The notes below the pieces were generated by a model. The model saw only the letters and a list, made by a program, of their open reading frames with translations, ran no database searches and was not told where the DNA came from. A stretch of 64,000 nucleotides of DNA, taken from contig NC_134840.1 of assembly GCF_965363235.1 (NCBI RefSeq), forward strand, positions 97,042,416-97,106,415, given 5' to 3'. Positions within the stretch are counted from its first letter, which is position 1, and each line of letters starts with the position of its first letter. The translations under genes were made by a program, and so were the position numbers. Origin of the DNA: Mytilus galloprovincialis (taxonomy: Eukaryota; Mollusca; Bivalvia; Mytilida; Mytilidae). Positions 1 to 12,789 of the stretch are shown in pieces.

Positions 1-152
1 TTTTAAAAATAACATTTATTCAACCATACCATGATGCTTTATTTGTCTGATGTAATGTCTTTGGTTGTGTATATGTCTCTTTTAATAAAGGGAAACTATT
101 ACCTAAATTATCTTATCTATATCAGTACAATATCTTTCCTTTTATAATATTG

Positions 153-1990
153 AAAAAGAGGGACGAAAGATATTAGAGGGACAGTCAAACTCATAAATCG
201 AAAATAAACTGACAACGCAATGGCTAAAAATGAAAAAGACAAACAGACAAACAATAGTACACATGATACAACATTGAAAACTAAAGAATAAGCAACACGA
301 ACCCCACCAAAAACTAGGGGTGATCTCAGGTGTTCCAGAAGGGTAAGCAGATCCTGCTCAACATGTGACACCTGTCGTGTTGTTCATGTTATAACAAATC
401 TGGTAAATAGTCTAAATCGATAGGTCACATTAATGAAAGAAAAGGGATTTGTAGTTACCACGTAAGGTACATAATCGATATCATCTGTGAAACGGATATT
501 CAATAACGCTCAACCAACTCATGATGGCGTCCGTAAAATTTACGAAGGGATGATTTCAACTTCACCATTTGGAACTCTTGGTTTAATAGCTTCCTTGTGA
601 ACAGCAACCCTCTATCATGAAAATCATGATAGGAAATACAAGCACGGGAATATTGTATCAATTGGGAGATATATACCCCGTATGCAGGTGCTGATGGAAT
701 GTTGCTACTTAGAAATAGAAAGTTCACAATTGGAAAGCTGAAATCATCTCTTTTGTCGTAAAGTTTGTTTTCAGCCGACCCTCATTGTCAATTTCTAAAT
801 GTAAGTCAAGATATGTGGCCGACTTAACTGCATCTGTTGTATCCTTTATCTTAGTTCAATGGGATAGATGCGTTCAACATAGTCACCAAATTTTGATTTT
901 TTTTTAGTGAGAGAACTTCATCTATATAGCGGAAAGTAAAGTTAAAGGATATTGCTAACTTCTTATCTTTCTTCCTAAGAAGTTCGTGTATGAAGTCAGC
1001 CTCATCATAATAAAGAAACAAGTCGGTAGGAAGAGGGGCACAATTGGTTCCCATTGGAATGATGACAGTCTGTTGAAAAACACGTCCTCCGAACGAAACA
1101 AATATGTTGTCAATCAAGAAATCAAACAGCTTGATAATGTCAGTTTCAGAGATTTTTTTGTTTGAATCAGAGTGATCCTTTACAAAGTAGGATTTATCCC
1201 TCCCTAGTCAAGATACTTGTATCTACGTTGGCCATTATTTTTTATGAAAGAAAGCAATACCAACTCCTCTTTCAATTTGTCCTTTTGTTTGAAATGTGGA
1301 ATACTTGTGTAAAGTCTAGAAAAGTCAAATGTTATAATACTATTGCAAGATGAAAGAGAGTCAGATTGTATGTACTCTAAAAGATCTTTTGGTTTTTTTG
1401 GTATCTACATCTGATTCACGCCACCTCTAGAATAGGCAGTTTCACAATAGCTTTGAAGCCCGGCTTTGATTGCTGATAAAATAGATGTTGATAATTTAGA
1501 AAGAGGTTTCGTGGAGCACTTGGAAGACCAAGCAATATACCGTTGTTTGTAAGGACACTTATGTAGTTTAGGTATCAAATACAGTGATGGAAGATCGAGT
1601 TCCTCATCTTTGGTTGAAATTCCAAAGGAACATAGAACAGACCTATGATTATCCAGGATTTCCTCTTTGGTAAGTGTCGTAAGGGTATATGTTGAGTTTC
1701 CAAGTGAATTGTCAATACCTAATTCATTTATCAAGCAGTTAATCTAATGAGTTTTTACATACAAAAACAATGATGTTTGGGGCTTTATCTGCGAGGACAA
1801 CAACATATTTGTCATGTAGGTAGGATAAGTGTTTTGCAACATTTGGGTCTTTAAAGATTGACGTAGCTTGGGTATTGATAGACCCGTTCAGTTTCTTAAT
1901 TCTGATTTGTATCAACAACCTTAAAGCCTTAATCCATACGGAAAGAGTGTCTACGTCTTCCTTCTCGCGCTAAGCCCATTGCCTGGCATA
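153..1990 (-). mobile_element. 5'-truncated Penelope-like element, copy 1
   Basis: On the minus strand the translated blocks follow a PLE reverse transcriptase: VLADKAPNIIVFVCK, then YLIPKLHKCPYKQRYI, then FDFSRLYTSIPH (motif A), GTNCAPLPTDLFLYYDE (motif B), FRYIDEVLSL (motif C, with E where YxDD has its last D), and the thumb-side block PAYGVYISQLIQYSRA. The blocks lie in different frames with stops between them, so the copy is dead. The 3' end is the AAGAGGGACGAAAGATA tail near 153, shared with fragments at 32568 and 46677. No GIY-YIG domain follows the RT; the N-terminal part is missing, so the subfamily is uncertain. Confidence 0.85.
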
Positions 1991-3440
1991 AAAACATATT
2001 GTAAATTTTCCCCAAGTTCAGATAACAGCATTTGTTGTTTACAAAATACTATATGAAGTTTCTAACTTTGCATTGCAGTTTATATAGTTAATACAAATGA
2101 AATGATTCTAATGACAGTCTGCATCTCTTAATTTCGAGGTCTTCGCTTTGTTTTCCTCTGACTAGCAATAAAACACTGCCTTGTCAAAGTGGGCGTCTGT
2201 TTGGATGTGCAGGGTATATAGATTCGCAGATACACCGGTGTGAATTGGAAAATTGAATCATATCTGTCGTGTAAATCGTGTACCAAGATCTTTGTGTTAA
2301 GAATTATAATAACAACTTTTGAGAGTTCCATTGGTGCCCTGTTGCAAGGGTATATTTCACTATTACTATAAATCACTATTTGATATACCATTAAGCTCCA
2401 GTGGTTTTCGAAATTTTCACCCGTTATCTCGTTCGACCCTACTTTATTCTGTAAGGTAAAACAAAAATGTATTGATGATTTCCTGTCGCTCAACATCCTC
2501 ATCTCATACATTCTAACAGAACTTTGTTGTATGTAACATTCCATCTGCCCCTTTCATTTTTGTCAGGAATTTGACAGTTGTTTTCCATTTGATCGATGTT
2601 TTTGAGCATTTGGATTTTCCCCGTTTGTTATGGGTCATGTCTTTTTGCGACCGTGTCTGAATAGGTCACAAATATAGACCACAAATTTCTGCAAATTTTT
2701 GTAAAGGAACAGATTCCATTACTATGACTCGTTTATTCAACTTTCAGTTTAGTCATTTAAAATGCTAGGCAAGACTCGAGCTTTAAGTGATTAAATATAA
2801 CTGTTTCGAGTGGAGAAATAAAACATAGATATAAAGATTCCTTAACTGCAACAGAATTATTCGGTCAATGATCTTGCTGTCACAAAAGAACATTAAACTT
2901 GATAGAGCTCTTTTATAGATACAAACCAACCACAACTGAACCCTTGCCTTAAACGGCTTCACGTTGTCATGACTTTTTACGTATATTTTAGTCATGGGAA
3001 CCGTGATTTTTTTATGCAGTGAGTTGCAGTGGTCTATGAACTAGCTTCCAGTCATCGAAAATACTTATATCGGTGTTTTGGTAAAAAAGATGAATTTCGT
3101 AACGTGCAGATATGTAAATAATTGTAAAACTGCATAATTGAAATTTAAATCATTAAAGTTATATTAAATAAATGCAACAGGAATTATGTTGCATAACGTT
3201 CAGCGGAATAAACATTGAATTATGCATGCTTGTATCGTCTGATGTATGTCTATTTGAGAATGCCCAGTTCTACCATCATTTGTACAAATGTATAACTGTC
3301 TCATTCACATTCATTCCACAAATCCTGCTTGATAAAGGCAACAGTAGTTTACCGCTGTTCGAAATTCATAAAGCAGTTAAAACTTAAAAAAAATATGAAA
3401 CTATTTAATTGTGTAGATTTGGGAATCAGTTTCTACGTAA
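1991..3440. other. No recognisable gene
   Basis: AT-rich sequence upstream of the truncated PLE. An open frame of 138 codons on the minus strand (2128-2544) has no family signature that I recognise and lacks coding character. The same stretch recurs at 10472-11921. Confidence 0.6.
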
Positions 3441-3444
3441 GAAA

Positions 3445-3590
3445 ATGCCTGTACCAAGTCAGGAATGAGACAGCTGACTGTTATCCGTTCGTTTGATGTG
3501 TGTAAGCTTTTTATTTTGGAATTTGATAACACACTTTTTGTTTTGGGTTTTCCCAGCAGTTCGGGTTTTTTTTTTTTTTTAACTTTTTAT
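3445..3590 (+). repeat. Dispersed repeat, GTACCAAGTCAGGAAT family
   Basis: Starts near ATGCCTGTACCAAGTCAGGA, continues with a block like CCGTTCGTTTGATGTGT, and ends with a block like GTATTTTTGTTATTTTACTTT in the better copies. Further copies lie at 3855-3995, 14345-14470, 36290-36395, 36505-36640 and 38290-38435, so the window alone defines a family. No coding content. Confidence 0.75.
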
Positions 3591-3854
3591 GATTCAGATT
3601 ATAACACAATGTTGACTGCTGTACCTCTTTTTTTTGACATTTTTACCATAGCCACTTGTTTCTGAAAAACATACTATATTACTAAATGTGCTTTATTAAG
3701 GTATATAGGAAGACAAGTGCTTGGGTTTTAATATCGGTTGGTTTTGTTCACACACTGTTGTCAATTTAATGGAACATTATTCGACTGTCATAACAGTCAG
3801 AGGTTTAACTAGCTATAAAACCAGTTTTAATCAACCATTTTCTATTAAAGAAAA

Positions 3855-3995
3855 TGCATGTACCACGTCAGGAATATGACAGTTGTTTTCCATTCGTTTG
3901 ATGTGTTAAAGCCTTTGATTTTGTCATTTGATAAAGTACTTTAAGATTATAATTTTCCTTAGTGTTCGGTATTTTTGTTATTTTACTTTTTATAT
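3855..3995 (+). repeat. Dispersed repeat, GTACCAAGTCAGGAAT family
   Basis: Second local copy of the family, beginning GTACCACGTCAGGAATATGA and ending GTATTTTTGTTATTTTAC. Repeated at 12337-12476 in the duplicated segment. Confidence 0.75.
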
Positions 3996-4307
3996 ATCCT
4001 TCTCGCATAGAAATTGCCAGTCATCAATCGAACCACTAAACTTCTATTTTCAAAACAATCAACTATGAGTTTATTTATTACAATATTTAACAACAAATAT
4101 TATTCTAAATATATAAGTGACAACCTTATCTTTTACCCGTTGCTATGTAAAGATATAGGAGATTGACTAATTGATTCTAATTATTAAAGTTCGTAAGAAT
4201 GAAATCATAAACTCTTCTACATTCAAGGCCGTGTGGTCCACTAAAGTGTTAAAGGAAATTATGTCTCAGCTTGAGGTCACCTGTATATTGGTTACCTAAA
4301 CTACAAA

Positions 4308-5319
4308 TCAGATGCTCCGCAGGGCGCAGCTTTATACGACCGCAGAGGACGAATCCTGAACAGTTGGGGCAAGTATGGACACAACATTTAAGCTTGATAC
4401 AGCTCTGAATTTGGATTGTGATTAAATAGTTGACACAACATAGGTATCTGACACAGAATGAATGTGGTCTAAGAACTTAAACTTAAAAATTTTAAATTGG
4501 ACATTTACCTACTATTTTCTAATATCCAAAATCTAAATACATGGTTAAATTCAGCATATCATAGAACCCCAAGAATTCAATTTTTAATGAAATCAAATAA
4601 TGTTCAATTTTAGACCCTTTAGACCTCAATGTGGACCAATTTGATAACAGGGCCCAAATATTAAAAATCTCAATACATGGTTAGATTCAGCATATTGAAG
4701 AACTCCATATATTCAATTTTTGTTGAAATCAAACAAAGTTTAATTTTTGACCCTTTGGACTTTGATGTAGACCAATTTGAAAACGGGACAATACTGTGCA
4801 ATTGAATATTTCTTGCTATTGCGCAAAACTGTGCAATTGAAAATTTCTTGCTATGGCCCAATATTGTGGAATTACATATTTCTTGCTATTGTGCAATACT
4901 GTGCAATTGAAGATTTCTTGCTATTGCGCAATACTGTGCAATTGAAGATTTCTTGCTATTGCGCAATACTGTGCAATTGAAAATTTCTTGCTATTGCACA
5001 ATACTTAATATAATAATTTGGACCCCGATTTGGACCAACTTGCAAACTGGACCCATAATCAAAAATCTAAGTACATGTTTAGATTCAGCATATCAAAGAA
5101 CCCCAAGAATTCAATTTTTGTTAAAATCAAGCATTATTTTGGACCCTTTAGACCTTCATGTAGACCAATTTTAAAACAGGACCAATAGATTTCTATTTAC
5201 TTTTACTAAAGTTAGAGTACGAAAACCAAATGTATTCCGACCACGACGATGAAGAAGACGATGCCAACGTAATACCAATATACGACCCAAAAGTTTTCAA
5301 TTTTTGCAGTCGTATAAAA
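4308..5319 (-). mobile_element. HINE-like element, family A (copy 1)
   Basis: Non-autonomous element read on the minus strand. Its 5' end is TTTATACGACTGCAAAAA. Its 3' part carries the inverse TGCGGTCGTATAAA, then an imperfect hairpin (GCTGCGC/GCGGAGC), then CTGA followed by T. Asymmetric inverted ends plus a 3' hairpin and CTRR-T fit Helitron/Helentron-derived non-autonomous elements. The interior holds ~135-bp tandem units and a 35-bp minisatellite. Other copies lie at 12790, 24915 and 59502. The class assignment is inference from structure; no protein is encoded. Confidence 0.65.
4789..4999. repeat. 35-bp minisatellite, six units
   Basis: Six units of the type CAATACTGTGCAATTGAAGA + TTTCTTGCTATTGCG, expanded inside the family A element. 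The equivalent place in the 59502-61947 copy has only about three degenerate units, so the array changed size within the family. It recurs at 13271-13481. Confidence 0.85.
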
Positions 5320-5537
5320 CGTCAATGAAAATCATTTAACCACAGCGACAAGTGATTAGTAGAATTGATGTTATTCAACAAAATTGTCATTTGAAAAATC
5401 GATTACAGATTGTGTTTTTGCTGCAATTTATATGTTAACCTACTTCTGTAAGAAAAAAAAATATGTATTTGAACTATTAATTTTCTATTGGACTGACCGT
5501 TTCTCAAATAAAGTCCCAACAGGTTAGAGGGAGTGTA

Positions 5538-5637
5538 NNNNNNNNNNNNNNNNNNNNNNNNNNNNNNNNNNNNNNNNNNNNNNNNNNNNNNNNNNNNNNN
5601 NNNNNNNNNNNNNNNNNNNNNNNNNNNNNNNNNNNNN
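5538..5637. other. Assembly gap (100 N)
   Basis: Exactly 100 undetermined bases, a conventional unknown-length scaffold gap. It separates two duplicates of the same locus. Confidence 0.99.
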
Positions 5638-8116
5638 ACAAGGCAGTGTTTTATTGCTAGTCAGAGGAAAACAAAGCGAAGACCTCGAAATTAAGAGATG
5701 CAGACTGTCATTAGAATCATTTCATTTGTATTAACTATATAAACTGCAATGCAAAGTTAGAAACTTCATATAGTATTTTGTAAACAACAAATGCTGTTAT
5801 CTGAACTTGGGGAAAATTTACAATATGTTTTTATGCCAGGCAATGGGCTTAGCGCGAGAAGGAAGACGTAGACACTCTTTCCGTATGGATTAAGGCTTTA
5901 AGGTTGTTGATACAAATCAGAATTAAGAAACTGAACGGGTCTATCAATACCCAAGCTACGTCAATCTTTAAAGACCCAAATGTTGCAAAACACTTATCCT
6001 ACCTACATGACAAATATGTTGTTGTCCTCGCAGATAAAGCCCCAAACATCATTGTTTTTGTATGTAAAAACTCATTAGATTAACTGCTTGATAAATGAAT
6101 TAGGTATTGACAATTCACTTGGAAACTCAACATATACCCTTACGACACTTACCAAAGAGGAAATCCTGGATAATCATAGGTCTGTTCTATGTTCCTTTGG
6201 AATTTCAACCAAAGATGAGGAACTCGATCTTCCATCACTGTATTTGATACCTAAACTACATAAGTGTCCTTACAAACAACGGTATATTGCTTGGTCTTCC
6301 AAGTGCTCCACGAAACCTCTTTCTAAATTATCAACATCTATTTTATCAGCAATCAAAGCCGGGCTTCAAAGCTATTGTGAAACTGCCTATTCTAGAGGTG
6401 GCGTGAATCAGATGTAGATACCAAAAAAACCAAAAGATCTTTTAGAGTACATACAATCTGACTCTCTTTCATCTTGCAATAGTATTATAACATTTGACTT
6501 TTCTAGACTTTACACAAGTATTCCACATTTCAAACAAAAGGACAAATTGAAAGAGGAGTTGGTATTGCTTTCTTTCATAAAAAATAATGGCCAACGTAGA
6601 TACAAGTATCTTGACTAGGGAGGGATAAATCCTACTTTGTAAAGGATCACTCTGATTCAAACAAAAAAATCTCTGAAACTGACATTATCAAGCTGTTTGA
6701 TTTCTTGATTGACAACATATTTGTTTCGTTCGGAGGACGTGTTTTTCAACAGACTGTCATCATTCCAATGGGAACCAATTGTGCCCCTCTTCCTACCGAC
6801 TTGTTTCTTTATTATGATGAGGCTGACTTCATACACGAACTTCTTAGGAAGAAAGATAAGAAGTTAGCAATATCCTTTAACTTTACTTTCCGCTATATAG
6901 ATGAAGTTCTCTCACTAAAAAAAAATCAAAATTTGGTGACTATGTTGAACGCATCTATCCCATTGAACTAAGATAAAGGATACAACAGATGCAGTTAAGT
7001 CGGCCACATATCTTGACTTACATTTAGAAATTGACAATGAGGGTCGGCTGAAAACAAACTTTACGACAAAAGAGATGATTTCAGCTTTCCAATTGTGAAC
7101 TTTCTATTTCTAAGTAGCAACATTCCATCAGCACCTGCATACGGGGTATATATCTCCCAATTGATACAATATTCCCGTGCTTGTATTTCCTATCATGATT
7201 TTCATGATAGAGGGTTGCTGTTCACAAGGAAGCTATTAAACCAAGAGTTCCAAATGGTGAAGTTGAAATCATCCCTTCGTAAATTTTACGGACGCCATCA
7301 TGAGTTGGTTGAGCGTTATTGAATATCCGTTTCACAGATGATATCGATTATGTACCTTACGTGGTAACTACAAATCCCTTTTCTTTCATTAATGTGACCT
7401 ATCGATTTAGACTATTTACCAGATTTGTTATAACATGAACAACACGACAGGTGTCACATGTTGAGCAGGATCTGCTTACCCTTCTGGAACACCTGAGATC
7501 ACCCCTAGTTTTTGGTGGGGTTCGTGTTGCTTATTCTTTAGTTTTCAATGTTGTATCATGTGTACTATTGTTTGTCTGTTTGTCTTTTTCATTTTTAGCC
7601 ATTGCGTTGTCAGTTTATTTTCGATTTATGAGTTTGACTGTCCCTCTAATATCTTTCGTCCCTCTTTTTCAATATTATAAAAGGAAAGATATTGTACTGA
7701 TATAGATAAGATAATTTAGGTAATAGTTTCCCTTTATTAAAAGAGACATATACACAACCAAAGACATTACATCAGACAAATAAAGCATCATGGTATGGTT
7801 GAATAAATGTTATTTTTAAAAGACTTGGAATTGACCATACAAATGCTATAAATGCTCCATTTTATGAATCCCTATACACATTTAAGAAGTAAATAAAAAC
7901 CAATCTATCAATATTGTATGTTAGCTGTTGGTAACAACAACTACATCAAATGTCAGACAGTAAACGGAAAACCATTTATATAAAATAAATTTTGGTAATG
8001 AAAAATATCTAACATTGATCAAGAATTTTGAGCTTAGAAGAAGTTTTACAAAGTTACTTGTATCTTCTCATAAGTTACAAATAGAACAAGGTAGATATCA
8101 GCATATTCCCCGAATT
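5638..8116 (+). repeat. Left arm of giant palindrome
   Basis: Each base x pairs with 16303 - x in the right arm (8187-10665). The arm begins at the gap, so its true length is unknown. I saw no mismatches where I compared it. It contains the PLE in plus orientation and part of a LINE. Confidence 0.9.
5832..7669 (+). mobile_element. 5'-truncated Penelope-like element, copy 2 (inverted)
   Basis: Reverse-complement image of the PLE at 8634-10471, with the same broken RT blocks in the same order. Because it shares every lesion, it is a duplicate of one insertion and not a separate transposition. Confidence 0.85.
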
Positions 8117-8186
8117 CAGAGAATATGTTATAAATATTCTTCCAATACTGCCGAAGATGAGGCTCATTTTCTGTTTAATTGCAACA
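7997..8186 (+). mobile_element. LINE fragment, C-terminal zinc-binding region
   Basis: The frame beginning at 8015 reads MIKNFELRRSFTKLLVSSHK, then LQIEQGRYQHIPRIQRIC, then TAEDEAHFLFNCNKF. This is the C-terminal region found after the reverse transcriptase in many animal LINEs (usually C-x2-C ... E-D-E-x-H-F-L-x-x-C). The first cysteine pair is degraded (CYKYS). The frame stops making sense at 8187, where the palindrome turns back on itself. Confidence 0.7.
8117..8186. other. Palindrome spacer
   Basis: These 70 bp between the two arms are single copy. They carry the zinc-finger part of the LINE fragment, so the turn-around lies inside a formerly continuous LINE sequence. Confidence 0.85.
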
Positions 8187-10665
8187 AATTCGGGGAATAT
8201 GCTGATATCTACCTTGTTCTATTTGTAACTTATGAGAAGATACAAGTAACTTTGTAAAACTTCTTCTAAGCTCAAAATTCTTGATCAATGTTAGATATTT
8301 TTCATTACCAAAATTTATTTTATATAAATGGTTTTCCGTTTACTGTCTGACATTTGATGTAGTTGTTGTTACCAACAGCTAACATACAATATTGATAGAT
8401 TGGTTTTTATTTACTTCTTAAATGTGTATAGGGATTCATAAAATGGAGCATTTATAGCATTTGTATGGTCAATTCCAAGTCTTTTAAAAATAACATTTAT
8501 TCAACCATACCATGATGCTTTATTTGTCTGATGTAATGTCTTTGGTTGTGTATATGTCTCTTTTAATAAAGGGAAACTATTACCTAAATTATCTTATCTA
8601 TATCAGTACAATATCTTTCCTTTTATAATATTGAAAAAGAGGGACGAAAGATATTAGAGGGACAGTCAAACTCATAAATCGAAAATAAACTGACAACGCA
8701 ATGGCTAAAAATGAAAAAGACAAACAGACAAACAATAGTACACATGATACAACATTGAAAACTAAAGAATAAGCAACACGAACCCCACCAAAAACTAGGG
8801 GTGATCTCAGGTGTTCCAGAAGGGTAAGCAGATCCTGCTCAACATGTGACACCTGTCGTGTTGTTCATGTTATAACAAATCTGGTAAATAGTCTAAATCG
8901 ATAGGTCACATTAATGAAAGAAAAGGGATTTGTAGTTACCACGTAAGGTACATAATCGATATCATCTGTGAAACGGATATTCAATAACGCTCAACCAACT
9001 CATGATGGCGTCCGTAAAATTTACGAAGGGATGATTTCAACTTCACCATTTGGAACTCTTGGTTTAATAGCTTCCTTGTGAACAGCAACCCTCTATCATG
9101 AAAATCATGATAGGAAATACAAGCACGGGAATATTGTATCAATTGGGAGATATATACCCCGTATGCAGGTGCTGATGGAATGTTGCTACTTAGAAATAGA
9201 AAGTTCACAATTGGAAAGCTGAAATCATCTCTTTTGTCGTAAAGTTTGTTTTCAGCCGACCCTCATTGTCAATTTCTAAATGTAAGTCAAGATATGTGGC
9301 CGACTTAACTGCATCTGTTGTATCCTTTATCTTAGTTCAATGGGATAGATGCGTTCAACATAGTCACCAAATTTTGATTTTTTTTTAGTGAGAGAACTTC
9401 ATCTATATAGCGGAAAGTAAAGTTAAAGGATATTGCTAACTTCTTATCTTTCTTCCTAAGAAGTTCGTGTATGAAGTCAGCCTCATCATAATAAAGAAAC
9501 AAGTCGGTAGGAAGAGGGGCACAATTGGTTCCCATTGGAATGATGACAGTCTGTTGAAAAACACGTCCTCCGAACGAAACAAATATGTTGTCAATCAAGA
9601 AATCAAACAGCTTGATAATGTCAGTTTCAGAGATTTTTTTGTTTGAATCAGAGTGATCCTTTACAAAGTAGGATTTATCCCTCCCTAGTCAAGATACTTG
9701 TATCTACGTTGGCCATTATTTTTTATGAAAGAAAGCAATACCAACTCCTCTTTCAATTTGTCCTTTTGTTTGAAATGTGGAATACTTGTGTAAAGTCTAG
9801 AAAAGTCAAATGTTATAATACTATTGCAAGATGAAAGAGAGTCAGATTGTATGTACTCTAAAAGATCTTTTGGTTTTTTTGGTATCTACATCTGATTCAC
9901 GCCACCTCTAGAATAGGCAGTTTCACAATAGCTTTGAAGCCCGGCTTTGATTGCTGATAAAATAGATGTTGATAATTTAGAAAGAGGTTTCGTGGAGCAC
10001 TTGGAAGACCAAGCAATATACCGTTGTTTGTAAGGACACTTATGTAGTTTAGGTATCAAATACAGTGATGGAAGATCGAGTTCCTCATCTTTGGTTGAAA
10101 TTCCAAAGGAACATAGAACAGACCTATGATTATCCAGGATTTCCTCTTTGGTAAGTGTCGTAAGGGTATATGTTGAGTTTCCAAGTGAATTGTCAATACC
10201 TAATTCATTTATCAAGCAGTTAATCTAATGAGTTTTTACATACAAAAACAATGATGTTTGGGGCTTTATCTGCGAGGACAACAACATATTTGTCATGTAG
10301 GTAGGATAAGTGTTTTGCAACATTTGGGTCTTTAAAGATTGACGTAGCTTGGGTATTGATAGACCCGTTCAGTTTCTTAATTCTGATTTGTATCAACAAC
10401 CTTAAAGCCTTAATCCATACGGAAAGAGTGTCTACGTCTTCCTTCTCGCGCTAAGCCCATTGCCTGGCATAAAAACATATTGTAAATTTTCCCCAAGTTC
10501 AGATAACAGCATTTGTTGTTTACAAAATACTATATGAAGTTTCTAACTTTGCATTGCAGTTTATATAGTTAATACAAATGAAATGATTCTAATGACAGTC
10601 TGCATCTCTTAATTTCGAGGTCTTCGCTTTGTTTTCCTCTGACTAGCAATAAAACACTGCCTTGT
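8187..10665 (-). repeat. Right arm of giant palindrome
   Basis: Reverse complement of 5638-8116. Its outer end is set only by the gap: beyond 10665 the sequence continues as the direct duplicate of 1-5537. Confidence 0.9.
8634..10471 (-). mobile_element. 5'-truncated Penelope-like element, copy 3
   Basis: Same broken PLE as 153-1990, offset 8481. RT motif B (GTNCAP) and motif C (FRYIDE) are readable on the minus strand near 9510-9560 and 9400. Confidence 0.85.
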
Positions 10666-11921
10666 CAAAGTGGGCGTCTGTTTGGATGTGCAGGGTATAT
10701 AGATTCGCAGATACACCGGTGTGAATTGGAAAATTGAATCATATCTGTCGTGTAAATCGTGTACCAAGATCTTTGTGTTAAGAATTATAATAACAACTTT
10801 TGAGAGTTCCATTGGTGCCCTGTTGCAAGGGTATATTTCACTATTACTATAAATCACTATTTGATATACCATTAAGCTCCAGTGGTTTTCGAAATTTTCA
10901 CCCGTTATCTCGTTCGACCCTACTTTATTCTGTAAGGTAAAACAAAAATGTATTGATGATTTCCTGTCGCTCAACATCCTCATCTCATACATTCTAACAG
11001 AACTTTGTTGTATGTAACATTCCATCTGCCCCTTTCATTTTTGTCAGGAATTTGACAGTTGTTTTCCATTTGATCGATGTTTTTGAGCATTTGGATTTTC
11101 CCCGTTTGTTATGGGTCATGTCTTTTTGCGACCGTGTCTGAATAGGTCACAAATATAGACCACAAATTTCTGCAAATTTTTGTAAAGGAACAGATTCCAT
11201 TACTATGACTCGTTTATTCAACTTTCAGTTTAGTCATTTAAAATGCTAGGCAAGACTCGAGCTTTAAGTGATTAAATATAACTGTTTCGAGTGGAGAAAT
11301 AAAACATAGATATAAAGATTCCTTAACTGCAACAGAATTATTCGGTCAATGATCTTGCTGTCACAAAAGAACATTAAACTTGATAGAGCTCTTTTATAGA
11401 TACAAACCAACCACAACTGAACCCTTGCCTTAAACGGCTTCACGTTGTCATGACTTTTTACGTATATTTTAGTCATGGGAACCGTGATTTTTTTATGCAG
11501 TGAGTTGCAGTGGTCTATGAACTAGCTTCCAGTCATCGAAAATACTTATATCGGTGTTTTGGTAAAAAAGATGAATTTCGTAACGTGCAGATATGTAAAT
11601 AATTGTAAAACTGCATAATTGAAATTTAAATCATTAAAGTTATATTAAATAAATGCAACAGGAATTATGTTGCATAACGTTCAGCGGAATAAACATTGAA
11701 TTATGCATGCTTGTATCGTCTGATGTATGTCTATTTGAGAATGCCCAGTTCTACCATCATTTGTACAAATGTATAACTGTCTCATTCACATTCATTCCAC
11801 AAATCCTGCTTGATAAAGGCAACAGTAGTTTACCGCTGTTCGAAATTCATAAAGCAGTTAAAACTTAAAAAAAATATGAAACTATTTAATTGTGTAGATT
11901 TGGGAATCAGTTTCTACGTAA
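10472..11921. other. No recognisable gene
   Basis: Duplicate of 1991-3440. AT-rich, with no protein family or RNA gene recognised. Confidence 0.6.
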
Positions 11922-11925
11922 GAAA

Positions 11926-12476
11926 ATGCCTGTACCAAGTCAGGAATGAGACAGCTGACTGTTATCCGTTCGTTTGATGTGTGTAAGCTTTTTATTTTGG
12001 AATTTGATAACACACTTTTTGTTTTGGGTTTTCCCAGCAGTTCGGGTTTTTTTTTTTTTTTTAACTTTTTATGATTCAGATTATAACACAATGTTGACTG
12101 CTGTACCTCTTTTTTTTGACATTTTTACCATAGCCACTTGTTTCTGAAAAACATACTATATTACTAAATGTGCTTTATTAAGGTATATAGGAAGACAAGT
12201 GCTTGGGTTTTAATATCGGTTGGTTTTGTTCACACACTGTTGTCAATTTAATGGAACATTATTCGACTGTCATAACAGTCAGAGGTTTAACTAGCTATAA
12301 AACCAGTTTTAATCAACCATTTTCTATTAAAGAAAATGCATGTACCACGTCAGGAATATGACAGTTGTTTTCCATTCGTTTGATGTGTTAAAGCCTTTGA
12401 TTTTGTCATTTGATAAAGTACTTTAAGATTATAATTTTCCTTAGTGTTCGGTATTTTTGTTATTTTACTTTTTATA
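11926..12476 (+). repeat. Two copies of the GTACCAAGTCAGGAAT repeat
   Basis: Duplicates of the copies at 3445-3590 and 3855-3995, here at 11926-12073 and 12337-12476. The sequence between them is AT-rich and featureless. Confidence 0.75.
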
Positions 12477-12789
12477 TATCCTTCTCGCATAGAAATTGCC
12501 AGTCATCAATCGAACCACTAAACTTCTATTTTCAAAACAATCAACTATGAGTTTATTTATTACAATATTTAACAACAAATATTATTCTAAATATATAAGT
12601 GACAACCTTATCTTTTACCCGTTGCTATGTAAAGATATAGGAGATTGACTAATTGATTCTAATTATTAAAGTTCGTAAGAATGAAATCATAAACTCTTCT
12701 ACATTCAAGGCCGTGTGGTCCACTAAAGTGTTAAAGGAAATTATGTCTCAGCTTGAGGTCACCTGTATATTGGTTACCTAAACTACAAA

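Larger units (their letters stand above)
1..5537. repeat. Duplicated segment, copy 1 (left of gap)
   Basis: This block reads the same, in the same orientation, as 8482-14018. The offset is 8481 for most of it, 8482 after a poly-T run near 3570, and 8481 again after a T-run near 5412. I noticed only homopolymer-length differences, which is typical of long-read error or of two haplotigs rather than an old duplication. It ends exactly at the N gap. Confidence 0.9.

Noticed and set aside
117-371. 84-codon hydrophobic minus-strand frame (also at 7451-7705, 8598-8852 and, diverged, 46659-46898) that looks like a small membrane protein
   Set aside because: It lies in the 3' tail of a PLE and follows that repeat wherever the tail occurs. 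There is no evidence of selection on the frame.
2128-2544. 138-codon minus-strand open frame (and its duplicate at 10609-11025)
   Set aside because: No recognisable domain, no start or splice context, and it overlaps a repeat junction. Its recurrence is due to the duplicated segment.
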